A stretch of DNA of 64,000 nucleotides from Streptomyces sp. NBC_00510 (GTDB lineage Bacteria; Actinomycetota; Actinomycetes; Streptomycetales; Streptomycetaceae), in assembly GCA_036013505.1 (NCBI GenBank), contig CP107851.1:6284501-6348500 (forward strand). The letters run 5' to 3'. The position numbers and the translations under genes are program-made. The number at the start of each line of letters is the position of its first letter. Positions within the stretch are counted from its first letter, which is position 1. The notes below the pieces were generated by a model. That model searched no databases, was not told where the DNA came from, and saw only the letters and a list, made by a program, of their open reading frames with translations. This document shows positions 34,939 through 43,054 of the stretch, piece by piece.

Positions 34939-37900
34939 ATGCTCGAGCACAACGAGCCGAACGAGGCGCCGGAGAACGGCGCCACCGAAGCCGCCTCCGG
35001 CGGCACCGACACCGAGGCGACGGTCGCTCCGCGCCGCCGTCGCCGCGCGGCCAGCCGCCCAGCGGGACCGCCCGCGGCCGGCGAGGCCGGTCAGGACGTG
35101 ACGTCCGGCGCCCCCGCTGGGGCCGCCGAGCCGCCGGCCATACCGGCCGAGGCCCCATCCGCCGATTCCGAGACCGAACCCGCCCCCGCGCGCACCCGGC
35201 GCCGGGCGACCCGCAAGTCCGCCGCCCCGGAGCCGCAGCCTGCCGGGTCCGCCGAGGAGGAGGCGGCCGAGGCCGCCCCCGCCCCGGCGCGTCGCCGCGC
35301 GACGCGGAAGGCCACCGCTCCTGCGGCCGCCCCCGAGGCCACCGCCGCGGAGACCCCTGCCGCGGTGACCGCTGCCACCGAGACCCCGGGGACCGAGCAG
35401 GCCGAGCAGCCTGCGGCTCCGGCCCGTACCCGGCGCCGTGCCACGCGCAAGGTGACCAGCCCCGAGCCGGTCGCGGGCGGCGAGGAGACGGCCGGCCCCG
35501 CGGCCGCCGCCGACACGCAGGCGAAGGAGCTCCAGGCCGACCTGCCGCTGCACGCCGAGGCCGCCCCCGGGGCGGAGCAGGCCGAGCAGCCTGCGGCTCC
35601 GGCCCGTGGCCGGCGCCGCGCCACGCGCAAGGTGACCAGCCCCGAGCCGGCCCCGGCCGAGGACGTGGCCGCGGCCGTGGCCGCCGCCGACGCTCCCGCG
35701 AAGGCCCTGCAGGAGGAGCCTGCGGAGAAGCCGAAGCGGGGCAGGGCCGAGAAGCCCCAGGCCGAGAAGTCCAGGACCACCCGTTCGCGGCGGCGTACCG
35801 CTCCGGCCGCCTCCTTCCTCGCCGCCGACGACGGCTCCCGCCGTCTGAAGCCGGGCGCTCTCGCGCCGCGTGACGAGGCGGGGGCCCGGGCCGGGGACGA
35901 GGCCGCCGAGGGCGCCGCCCCTGAGCGGCGCACCTACACCGCCAAGGCCGTCCCGGACGGTTCCGGCTGGGCCGTCGAGGTCGAGGACGCCTACGAGATC
36001 CGCGGCTACGGCGACACCGTCGAGGAGGCCCGCGTCGCCGCGGTCGCGGCCGTCGCGGAGGCGTTCGGCGTCCCCGCGGACACGATCGTCATCGAGGTCC
36101 AGGAGGCGCAGGGCGCCGAGCCCGCCGCGGTCCCCGAGGCCGAGGCCGCCCCTGAGGTCGAGCCCGAGGCGGAGCCCGCCCCGGCGCGCGGCCGTCGCCG
36201 GGTCGTGCGGCCGCCCATGGCCGTGTTCCAGGCACCGGTGTTCCAGGCCCCCGCTCAGGCGCAGGCCGGGCAGCCGGCGGAGCCCGTGGAGACCGAGGAG
36301 CAGGAGGAGGCCGAGGCCGAGGCCGGGGCCGAGGCCGAGGAGTACGCCGGCGGCACCGCCGGGCGCCGTCGCCGCCGTCGTCGCCGTGGCGAGCCCGCGG
36401 AGGCCGTGGAGGCCGCGCAGACGGTCGTGACGGAGCACGCCGACGAGGAGCCCGAGTCCGCCCACGAGGACGAGGCGGAGGCCGGGGCCGAGACGGAGGA
36501 GTCCGAGGCCGACGAGCACGAGGAGGGCGAGCGGACGTCCCGTCGTCGCCGTCGCGGTGGCCGTCGTCGTCGTCGCGGCGAGGCCGCCGAGGACGAGGAG
36601 ACCTCCGACGAGGACGAGGAGTCCGGGGACGAGTCCGACGAGGACGAGGACCAGGACGCCGAGAGCAGCAGCACCAGCCGCCGCCGTCGCCGTCGTCGCC
36701 GCCGTGGCGGCGAGGGGACGGCCGAGGAGGGCCTGGGCGAGGACGCTCCGGAGCGCACGGTCGTCAAGATCCGTGAGCCGCGCAAGACGGCCGAGCCGGT
36801 CGACGAGGTGCAGTCCATCAAGGGCTCCACCCGTCTGGAGGCCAAGAAGCAGCGCCGCCGCGAGGGCCGCGAGCAGGGCCGCCGCCGTGTGCCGATCATC
36901 ACCGAGGCCGAGTTCCTGGCCCGCCGGGAGGCGGTCGAGCGCGTCATGGTCGTCCGTGAGAACGGCGACCGGACGCAGATCGGCGTGCTGGAGGACGGCG
37001 TCCTCGTCGAGCACTACGTCAACAAGGAGCAGGCCACCTCGTACGTCGGCAACGTCTACCTGGGCAAGGTCCAGAACGTGCTGCCGTCCATGGAGGCCGC
37101 GTTCGTCGACATCGGCAAGGGCCGCAACGCGGTGCTGTACGCCGGTGAGGTCAACTTCGAGGCGCTGGGCATGGGCAACGGCCCGCGGCGCATCGAGGCG
37201 GCCCTCAAGTCCGGCCAGTCGGTGCTGGTCCAGGTCACGAAGGACCCGATCGGCCACAAGGGCGCCCGCCTGACTAGCCAGGTCTCGCTGCCCGGCCGCT
37301 ACCTGGTCTACGTGCCCGAGGGCTCGATGACCGGCATCAGCCGCAAGCTGCCCGACACCGAGCGCGCCCGGCTGAAGCAGATCCTCAAGAAGATCGTCCC
37401 CGAGGACGCGGGCGTCATCGTGCGCACCGCCGCCGAGGGCGCGAGCGAGGACGAGCTGCGCCGTGACGTCGAGCGGCTGCAGTCGCAGTGGGAGGACATC
37501 CAGAAGAAGGCCAAGAGCGGCAACGCCCCGTCGCTGCTCTACGGCGAGCCGGACATGACCGTCCGGGTCGTCCGCGACATCTTCAACGAGGACTTCGGCA
37601 AGGTCATCGTCAGCGGCGACACCGCCTGGGAGACCATCCACGGCTACGTCTCGCACGTCGCGCCGGACCTGGCCGAGCGGCTGGGCCGCTGGACCTCCGA
37701 GGTCGACGTCTTCGCCACGTACCGGATCGACGAGCAGCTGCTGAAGGCGCTGGACCGCAAGGTCTGGCTGCCGAGCGGCGGTTCGCTGGTGATCGACCGG
37801 ACCGAGGCGATGGTCGTCATCGACGTCAACACCGGCAAGTTCACCGGCCAGGGCGGCAACCTGGAGGAGACGGTCACCAGGAACAACCTGGAGGCGGCCG

Positions 37901-39081
37901 AGGAGATCGTGCGCCAGCTGCGGCTGCGCGACCTGGGCGGCATCATCGTGATCGACTTCATCGACATGGTGCTGGAGTCCAACCGCGACCTCGTCATGCG
38001 CCGGCTGCTGGAGTGCCTGGGCCGGGACCGCACCAAGCACCAGGTGGCCGAGGTCACCTCGCTGGGCCTGGTGCAGATGACCCGCAAGCGGGTCGGCCAG
38101 GGCCTGCTGGAGTCCTTCTCCGAGACCTGCGTGCACTGCAACGGCCGCGGCGTCATCGTCCACATGGACCAGGCCACGGCGGCCGGTGGCGGCGGCAAGC
38201 GCAAGCGCCGTCGCGGCGGCGCGGCGGAGGAGCCGGCGGTCGCGGAGACCGCCGCCCTCACCGAGGCCGAGGAGGCCGCGGAGGAGGCTCCCGAGCTGGA
38301 GCCGGTCGCGGTCACCGAGGCCGAGCTGGTGCCCGCCGTCGGCGGGGACGAGGACTGGTACGGCAGCCCGGCCGAGGCCGAGGCGGCGGCGGGCCGGCGT
38401 TCCCGGCGGCGCGCCTCGCGGCGGGTCACCGCCCCGATGAGCTCGCCGGACGCCACGGCCGAGATCGTCACCGTCGTCCCGTCGGTCGCCCCGGTCACCG
38501 AGCCCCAGGCGGCGGAGGCCGCGACGGCCACCGCCCCCGAGGCGCCCGCCGTCGTGGGTACCGGCGAGGCGGCGCAGGAGCCCGCCGCACCGGTCCGCGG
38601 CCGGCGCCGGGCGACCCGCAAGGCCACCGCGCCGAGCGCCCCCGCCGGTGAGGCGGCCACCGTGGTCGTCCCCGCTGCGGAGACGGCCGTTCCGGCCCAG
38701 GCCCCCGAGCCGGAGCCGGTGGCGGAGGTCCAGGCGCCGGCCGCGCCGGTGCGCCGTCGTGCCACGCGCAGGGTGTCCGCCCCCGCGGGTGCGCCGTCCG
38801 CCGGCGAGGAGGCCGCGGTCGTGGTCGTCCCCGGCACCGAGGCGCAGCCGGAGGAGACCCCGGCGGCCGAGGCGGAGACGGAGGCCGTCGAGGCCGGGCA
38901 GGCGGAGCCGAAGAAGCGGGCCGCGCGCAAGACGGCCGCGAAGAAGGCACCGGCGAAGAAGGCCGCCGCGAAGAAGACGGTCGCCAAGAAGACCGCCACC
39001 AAGAAGACGGTGGCCAAGAAGACGACGGCGAAGAAGGCCGCCGCCAAGGCCACGGCCGAGGCGCCCACAGAGGCGTCCTGA
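34939..39081 (+). CDS. rne: RNase E/G family endoribonuclease
   Basis: A very large (1380 residues) RNase E/G. Residues 1-650 are a low-complexity N-terminal arm of Ala/Pro/Glu with repeated basic RRRATRK blocks, Arg clusters and acidic runs. An S1-like domain (NVYLGKVQNVLPSMEAAFVD) begins near 704. The catalytic core has D962 (VVIDVNTGKF) and D1006 (IIVIDFIDM), and a zinc-link C1064-x2-C1067 (TCVHCNG). The C-terminal arm again has RRRATRK blocks and ends in a Lys/Ala-rich histone-H1-like tail. It cleaves rRNA precursors and mRNA and scaffolds a degradosome. ATG at 34939 follows GGGAGAA. Confidence 0.95.
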   Translation: MLEHNEPNEAPENGATEAASGGTDTEATVAPRRRRRAASRPAGPPAAGEAGQDVTSGAPAGAAEPPAIPAEAPSADSETEPAPARTRRRATRKSAAPEPQPAGSAEEEAAEAAPAPARRRATRKATAPAAAPEATAAETPAAVTAATETPGTEQAEQPAAPARTRRRATRKVTSPEPVAGGEETAGPAAAADTQAKELQADLPLHAEAAPGAEQAEQPAAPARGRRRATRKVTSPEPAPAEDVAAAVAAADAPAKALQEEPAEKPKRGRAEKPQAEKSRTTRSRRRTAPAASFLAADDGSRRLKPGALAPRDEAGARAGDEAAEGAAPERRTYTAKAVPDGSGWAVEVEDAYEIRGYGDTVEEARVAAVAAVAEAFGVPADTIVIEVQEAQGAEPAAVPEAEAAPEVEPEAEPAPARGRRRVVRPPMAVFQAPVFQAPAQAQAGQPAEPVETEEQEEAEAEAGAEAEEYAGGTAGRRRRRRRRGEPAEAVEAAQTVVTEHADEEPESAHEDEAEAGAETEESEADEHEEGERTSRRRRRGGRRRRRGEAAEDEETSDEDEESGDESDEDEDQDAESSSTSRRRRRRRRRGGEGTAEEGLGEDAPERTVVKIREPRKTAEPVDEVQSIKGSTRLEAKKQRRREGREQGRRRVPIITEAEFLARREAVERVMVVRENGDRTQIGVLEDGVLVEHYVNKEQATSYVGNVYLGKVQNVLPSMEAAFVDIGKGRNAVLYAGEVNFEALGMGNGPRRIEAALKSGQSVLVQVTKDPIGHKGARLTSQVSLPGRYLVYVPEGSMTGISRKLPDTERARLKQILKKIVPEDAGVIVRTAAEGASEDELRRDVERLQSQWEDIQKKAKSGNAPSLLYGEPDMTVRVVRDIFNEDFGKVIVSGDTAWETIHGYVSHVAPDLAERLGRWTSEVDVFATYRIDEQLLKALDRKVWLPSGGSLVIDRTEAMVVIDVNTGKFTGQGGNLEETVTRNNLEAAEEIVRQLRLRDLGGIIVIDFIDMVLESNRDLVMRRLLECLGRDRTKHQVAEVTSLGLVQMTRKRVGQGLLESFSETCVHCNGRGVIVHMDQATAAGGGGKRKRRRGGAAEEPAVAETAALTEAEEAAEEAPELEPVAVTEAELVPAVGGDEDWYGSPAEAEAAAGRRSRRRASRRVTAPMSSPDATAEIVTVVPSVAPVTEPQAAEAATATAPEAPAVVGTGEAAQEPAAPVRGRRRATRKATAPSAPAGEAATVVVPAAETAVPAQAPEPEPVAEVQAPAAPVRRRATRRVSAPAGAPSAGEEAAVVVVPGTEAQPEETPAAEAETEAVEAGQAEPKKRAARKTAAKKAPAKKAAAKKTVAKKTATKKTVAKKTTAKKAAAKATAEAPTEAS

Positions 39082-39095
39082 CCCCGGGTCACCGT

Positions 39096-39130
39096 CCGCG
39101 GGCCGTTCCCCACCGGGGGACGGCCCGCGG
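39096..39130 (+). terminator. Terminator of rne
   Basis: Stem of CCGCGGGCCG with CGGCCCGCGG, extended by CCCC/GGGG after a small bulge, 15 bp past the rne stop. Confidence 0.75.
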
Positions 39131-39157
39131 CGCGTACGGGGTCGCGCAGGCCCCGGT

Positions 39158-39186
39158 TTGACCCCATCGGGGACGCCCCGTAACCT
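39158..39186 (+). promoter_or_regulatory. Probable promoter of rplU-rpmA
   Basis: TTGACC (39158-39163), 17 bp spacer, TAACCT (39181-39186), a good match to the vegetative sigma factor pattern. It predicts a 5' leader of about 120 nt before rplU, which could hold an L21-type regulatory structure, though none is recognised. Confidence 0.65.
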
Positions 39187-39313
39187 TGACCTTCGGCGTT
39201 TTGACGCCCATTCCTGAGCATCTTCCTACCGGCCACGGCCGGCAGAGGCCCCCCAGCACCGCAGGGACGGCTGGCGTCAGGAGTGACGATCCGAGCGAGA
39301 GAGTGAGTTCCGC

Positions 39314-39634
39314 GTGTACGCAATCGTGCGCAGCGGTGGCCGCCAGCACAAGGTGGCCGTCGGCGACATCGTCGAGGTTGACAAGATTTCCACTGGCAAG
39401 GTTGGCGACGCGGTCGAGCTCTCGACGCTCCTCGTCGTCGACGGCGACGCTGTCACCAGCGACCCGTGGGTGCTGGCCGGGATCAAGGTCCAGGCCGAGA
39501 TCGTGGACCACCACAAGGGCCAGAAGATCGACATCCTGCGGTACAAGAACAAGACCGGCTACCGCCGTCGTCAGGGTCACCGTCAGCAGTACACGGCGCT
39601 GAAGATCACCGGCATCCCCGCCGCTGCGAAGTAA
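39314..39634 (+). CDS. rplU: 50S ribosomal protein L21
   Basis: A 106-residue ribosomal protein starting MYAIVRSGGRQHKVAVGD (GTG codon at 39314) with the conserved KNKTGYRRRQGHRQQYT near the C-terminus. It lies in the usual rplU-rpmA-obg order, downstream of rne, with a promoter and a leader of about 120 nt. Confidence 0.98.
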   Translation: MYAIVRSGGRQHKVAVGDIVEVDKISTGKVGDAVELSTLLVVDGDAVTSDPWVLAGIKVQAEIVDHHKGQKIDILRYKNKTGYRRRQGHRQQYTALKITGIPAAAK

Positions 39635-39648
39635 GGGACTGAGGAGAG

Positions 39649-39903
39649 ATGGCACACAAGAAGGGCGCATCGTCCACCCGGAACGGTCGCGACTCCAACG
39701 CCCAGCGGCTCGGCGTCAAGCGCTTCGGCGGCCAGGTCGTGAACGCCGGTGAGATCATCGTCCGCCAGCGCGGCACCCACTTCCACCCCGGCTCGGGCGT
39801 CGGCCGTGGCAAGGACGACACGCTGTTCGCCCTCGCCGCCGGTGCGGTCGAGTTCGGCACCAGCCGTGGTCGCAAGGTCGTGAACATCGTCCCGGTCGCC
39901 TGA
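39649..39903 (+). CDS. rpmA: 50S ribosomal protein L27
   Basis: An 84-residue ribosomal protein beginning MAHKKGASSTRNGRDSNAQR, the conserved N-terminus that reaches the peptidyl transferase centre. The start lacks the cleavable extension found in Firmicutes. It is 14 bp after rplU with a GAGGAGAG ribosome site; a strong hairpin follows. Confidence 0.98.
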   Translation: MAHKKGASSTRNGRDSNAQRLGVKRFGGQVVNAGEIIVRQRGTHFHPGSGVGRGKDDTLFALAAGAVEFGTSRGRKVVNIVPVA

Positions 39904-39923
39904 TCGGCCGCGATACGACTTCA

Positions 39924-39971
39924 CCGAGGGCGGACCCTGTTTCCCGGACCGGGAAGCAGGTCCGCCCTCGG
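39924..39971 (+). terminator. Terminator between rpmA and obg
   Basis: A 48 bp hairpin with outer arms CCGAGGGCGGACC / GGTCCGCCCTCGG and an inner stem CTTCCC-type region. It should separate the abundant ribosomal transcript from obg. Confidence 0.75.
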
Positions 39972-40018
39972 CGCGTTAACCCACAGACATTCCCGTACGC
40001 ATCTGGAGGAACATCCGC

Positions 40019-41458
40019 ATGACCACCTTCGTGGACCGCGTCGAGCTGCACGTCGCCGCGGGTAACGGGGGCCATGGCTGCGCCTCCGTGCACCGGGAGA
40101 AGTTCAAGCCGCTGGGCGGCCCGGACGGCGGCAACGGCGGCCGTGGCGGCGATGTGACGCTGGTCGTCGACCAGTCGGTCACCACGCTCATCGAGTACCA
40201 CCACCACCCGCACCGCAAGGCCACCAACGGCAAGCCCGGCGAGGGCGGCAACCGTTCCGGCAAGGAGGGCACGGACCTGGTCCTGCCCGTCCCGGACGGC
40301 ACCGTCGTGATGGACGGGCACGGCAACGTGCTCGCGGACCTCGTCGGCCACGGCACCACCTACATCGCCGGCCAGGGCGGCCGCGGAGGCCTCGGCAACG
40401 CGGCGCTGGCCTCGGCACGCCGCAAGGCGCCGGGGTTCGCGCTGCTGGGTGAGCCCGGTCAGAGCCGGGACCTCGTCCTGGAGCTGAAGACGGTCGCCGA
40501 CGTGGCGCTGGTCGGTTACCCGAGCGCGGGCAAGTCCTCGCTCATCTCCGTGCTCTCGGCGGCCAAGCCGAAGATCGCGGACTACCCCTTCACCACGCTC
40601 GTCCCCAACCTGGGCGTGGTCACGGCCGGTTCGACCGTCTTCACCGTCGCCGACGTCCCCGGGCTCATCCCGGGCGCCAGCGAGGGACGCGGCCTGGGCC
40701 TGGAGTTCCTGCGGCACGTCGAGCGGTGCAGCGTCCTGGTGCACGTCCTGGACACCGCCACCCTGGAGTCCGAGCGCGACCCGCTGAGCGACCTCGACGT
40801 CATCGAGGCGGAACTGCGGGCGTACGGCGGCCTCGAGGACCGTCCGCGGATCGTCGTCCTCAACAAGGTCGACATCCCCGACGGCCAGGACCTCGCCGAC
40901 ATGGTCCGCCCCGACCTCGAGGCGCGCGGCTACCGGGTCTTCGAGGTGTCGGCGGTGGCCCACAAGGGCCTCAACGAGCTGTCCTACGCCCTCGCCGGCA
41001 TCGTGGCCGAGGCGCGCGCGGCCCAGCCGGTCCAGGAGGCCACCCGCATCGTCATCCGGCCCAAGGCCGTGGACGACGCCGGCTTCACCGTCACCGCCGA
41101 GGACGGCTTCTACCGCGTCCGCGGCGAGAAGCCCGAACGCTGGGTGCGCCAGACCGACTTCGCCAATGACGAGGCCGTCGGCTACCTCGCCGACCGGCTC
41201 GCCCGCCTCGGTGTCGAGGAGCAACTGGTCAAGGCCGGCGCCCGCGAGGGCGACGAGGTCGTCATCGGCGACGAGGACGACTCCGTGGTCTTCGACTGGG
41301 AGCCGTCGGTGGCGGCCGGCGCGGAGATGCTCGGACGGCGCGGCGAGGACCACCGCTTCGACGCGCCCCGCCCCGCCGCCCAGCGCCGCAAGGACCGCGA
41401 CGCCGAACGCGATGACGCACAGGAGGAGTTCGAGGGCTTCGACCCCTTCGAATCCTGA
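40019..41458 (+). CDS. obg: GTPase Obg
   Basis: A 479-residue Obg GTPase involved in ribosome assembly and, in Streptomyces, in the onset of differentiation. The glycine-rich Obg fold occupies residues 1-158, the G domain has GYPSAGKS (166-173), DVPGLI and NKVD (282-285), and the C-terminal OCT domain is followed by an acidic/basic tail. ATG at 40019 has TGGAGGAAC upstream. It follows rpmA after a terminator, so a separate promoter or read-through is likely. Confidence 0.97.
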   Translation: MTTFVDRVELHVAAGNGGHGCASVHREKFKPLGGPDGGNGGRGGDVTLVVDQSVTTLIEYHHHPHRKATNGKPGEGGNRSGKEGTDLVLPVPDGTVVMDGHGNVLADLVGHGTTYIAGQGGRGGLGNAALASARRKAPGFALLGEPGQSRDLVLELKTVADVALVGYPSAGKSSLISVLSAAKPKIADYPFTTLVPNLGVVTAGSTVFTVADVPGLIPGASEGRGLGLEFLRHVERCSVLVHVLDTATLESERDPLSDLDVIEAELRAYGGLEDRPRIVVLNKVDIPDGQDLADMVRPDLEARGYRVFEVSAVAHKGLNELSYALAGIVAEARAAQPVQEATRIVIRPKAVDDAGFTVTAEDGFYRVRGEKPERWVRQTDFANDEAVGYLADRLARLGVEEQLVKAGAREGDEVVIGDEDDSVVFDWEPSVAAGAEMLGRRGEDHRFDAPRPAAQRRKDRDAERDDAQEEFEGFDPFES

Positions 41459-41474
41459 GCCCCGGCGACAACGC

Positions 41475-41515
41475 ACAAGGGCCGGTCCCCCTCATCGAGG
41501 GGGACCGGCCCTTGT
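41475..41515. terminator. Bidirectional terminator, obg / CDP-alcohol enzyme
   Basis: Perfect 19 bp stem (41475-41493 with 41497-41515, ACAAGGGCCGGTCCCCCTC) with a 3-base loop between convergent genes. Confidence 0.85.
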
Positions 41516-41557
41516 CGTGCGCGTCCGGCCTCCGAGGGGGCCGGCAGGCGGGTGGGG

Positions 41558-42574
41558 TCAGCTCATGGACGCGTGCAGGGGCGCGGTGCCGTCGTTATCG
41601 GCGTTCGACCGGGCGTCCTCGTCGAGGCGGGCCATCAACCGCTCGAAGTCGCGGGTGGAGAGCAGCAGCTTGTAGATGATGGCGAACTCGAAGAGCAGCA
41701 GCAGCACGGCCGCGGCGATGGTGGTGCCGATGACGGCGCCGGTCAGCGGCGCGATGATGAACACCGCCATCTGGAACTCGATGCCGCTGATGAGGTGCGG
41801 CCGCACGCGGTGCCGGATCAGGAAGTCGCGGAAGGCCCCGTAGGAGGCGAAGCGCTTCTTGAAGCTCTGCTGGAGGTCGACGACCGGTGCCTGACCGTCG
41901 GCGGGCTCGCCCTGGGCGCCGGCGTCGGCCGTCACCGTCTGGGTGGTGGCGGGCACGGCACCGCGCTGGGCGGGGACGACGCCCTTCGGCGTCTCGTCGC
42001 CGGCCTCCTCCTCGCGGAGCAGGTCCTCCATGAACCGCAGGGACTGCTTCGAGTGCACCTCGGACTGGCGCAGCTCGAGCTTCTTCCGCATGTTGGCGCG
42101 GACCTTGAAGATCTGCAGGGCGTCGAGGTACCGCAGGGCGTCGAGGAAGATGACGGCGAGGGCGAGCCACATGTAGATGGAGTCACCGGTGCGGTAGAAC
42201 TGGCCGCCCATGAGGGCGGCGGCGCAGCACACCACGCGCACGCGGTCGAAGATGTAGTCCAGCCAGCCGCCGAACTCCGAGCCCCTGCCGGTGAGGCGCG
42301 CCAGCTTCCCGTCCATGCAGTCGAGGATGAAGCTGAAGTGGTAAAGGACCGCACCCAGGATCAGCCACTTCCAGTCGGCCAGCGCGAAACAGGCCGCCGC
42401 CCCGAGGCCCAGCAGGAGCGCGCCCCAGGTGATCTGGTTCGGGGTGAGACGGGTCCGCATGGCCGTCCAGCGCACCAAGGGCGTCGCCACCGGGTCGACC
42501 AGGAATACGGTCCACCAGGCGTCCCGCTTTTTCTCGGTGAGGCGACGTACTTCCGCGAGGGGCGGTATTTCCAT
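41558..42574 (-). CDS. CDP-alcohol phosphatidyltransferase family membrane protein
   Basis: A 338-residue polytopic enzyme with the complete family signature D-x2-DG-x2-AR-x8-G-x3-D-x3-D (DCMDGKLARLTGRGSEFGGW followed by LDYIFD). These enzymes move an alcohol phosphate from a CDP-alcohol onto a lipid or polyol. Five or six helices flank a hydrophilic loop of about 90 residues in the middle. ATG at 42574 (MEIPPLAEVRR) was chosen; an in-frame GTC/GTG region further up (KVIRPRKRLDA) could extend it. Its divergent neighbour is the giant TagF-like protein, so a role in wall-polymer or phosphoglycolipid synthesis is likely. Confidence 0.87.
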   Translation of the reverse strand: MEIPPLAEVRRLTEKKRDAWWTVFLVDPVATPLVRWTAMRTRLTPNQITWGALLLGLGAAACFALADWKWLILGAVLYHFSFILDCMDGKLARLTGRGSEFGGWLDYIFDRVRVVCCAAALMGGQFYRTGDSIYMWLALAVIFLDALRYLDALQIFKVRANMRKKLELRQSEVHSKQSLRFMEDLLREEEAGDETPKGVVPAQRGAVPATTQTVTADAGAQGEPADGQAPVVDLQQSFKKRFASYGAFRDFLIRHRVRPHLISGIEFQMAVFIIAPLTGAVIGTTIAAAVLLLLFEFAIIYKLLLSTRDFERLMARLDEDARSNADNDGTAPLHASMS

Positions 42575-43054
42575 GAAAGAGGACCCTTTCGAGGCGAATT
42601 GGGCATCCAGGCGCTTCCGCGGCCTGATCACTTTGACGGCTGACGCAGTAGCGCCGTTGCTGTCGCCGGTGGGGCTGTCGCACCCGCGGTCCCGGCTGAT
42701 CCAAGGCATCCGCCTGAAATACCATACAGCCTGCGGGCAATGGGAACGCGGGGCCGCCCCTGGCAATGGTCCCTTGGGGGGCTTGAATCGCCGCGATCCG
42801 CCGATGTCAAGATGCGTGCACGACCCAATGGATGTGGCGTAGGACACAGTCCGATTTGTACCGTTGTGCACTTAGGATGGGATGGCCCTGAGGGGCGGCA
42901 GGCTATTGTATGTGGTTCGGGGGTCCGCCGGTCCTCCTGTCACCCACTGTTCATGTGGCAGGTGTGAACTCGTCTCCAACGGTTTGGGATGTCACGAGCT
43001 TCCAAAGCAGGGGCCAGCCGTGTCCCGGTGAGAAGTTCCTGAAATGGAGGCTTG
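42575..43054. other. Long divergent intergenic region before the giant TagF-like gene
   Basis: A 480 bp stretch with visibly lower GC than its neighbours and no credible gene. It must hold divergent promoters for the CDP-alcohol enzyme and the 1467-residue protein. A ribosome site (ATGGAGG) is at 43044-43050. No clear operator was recognised. Confidence 0.5.
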
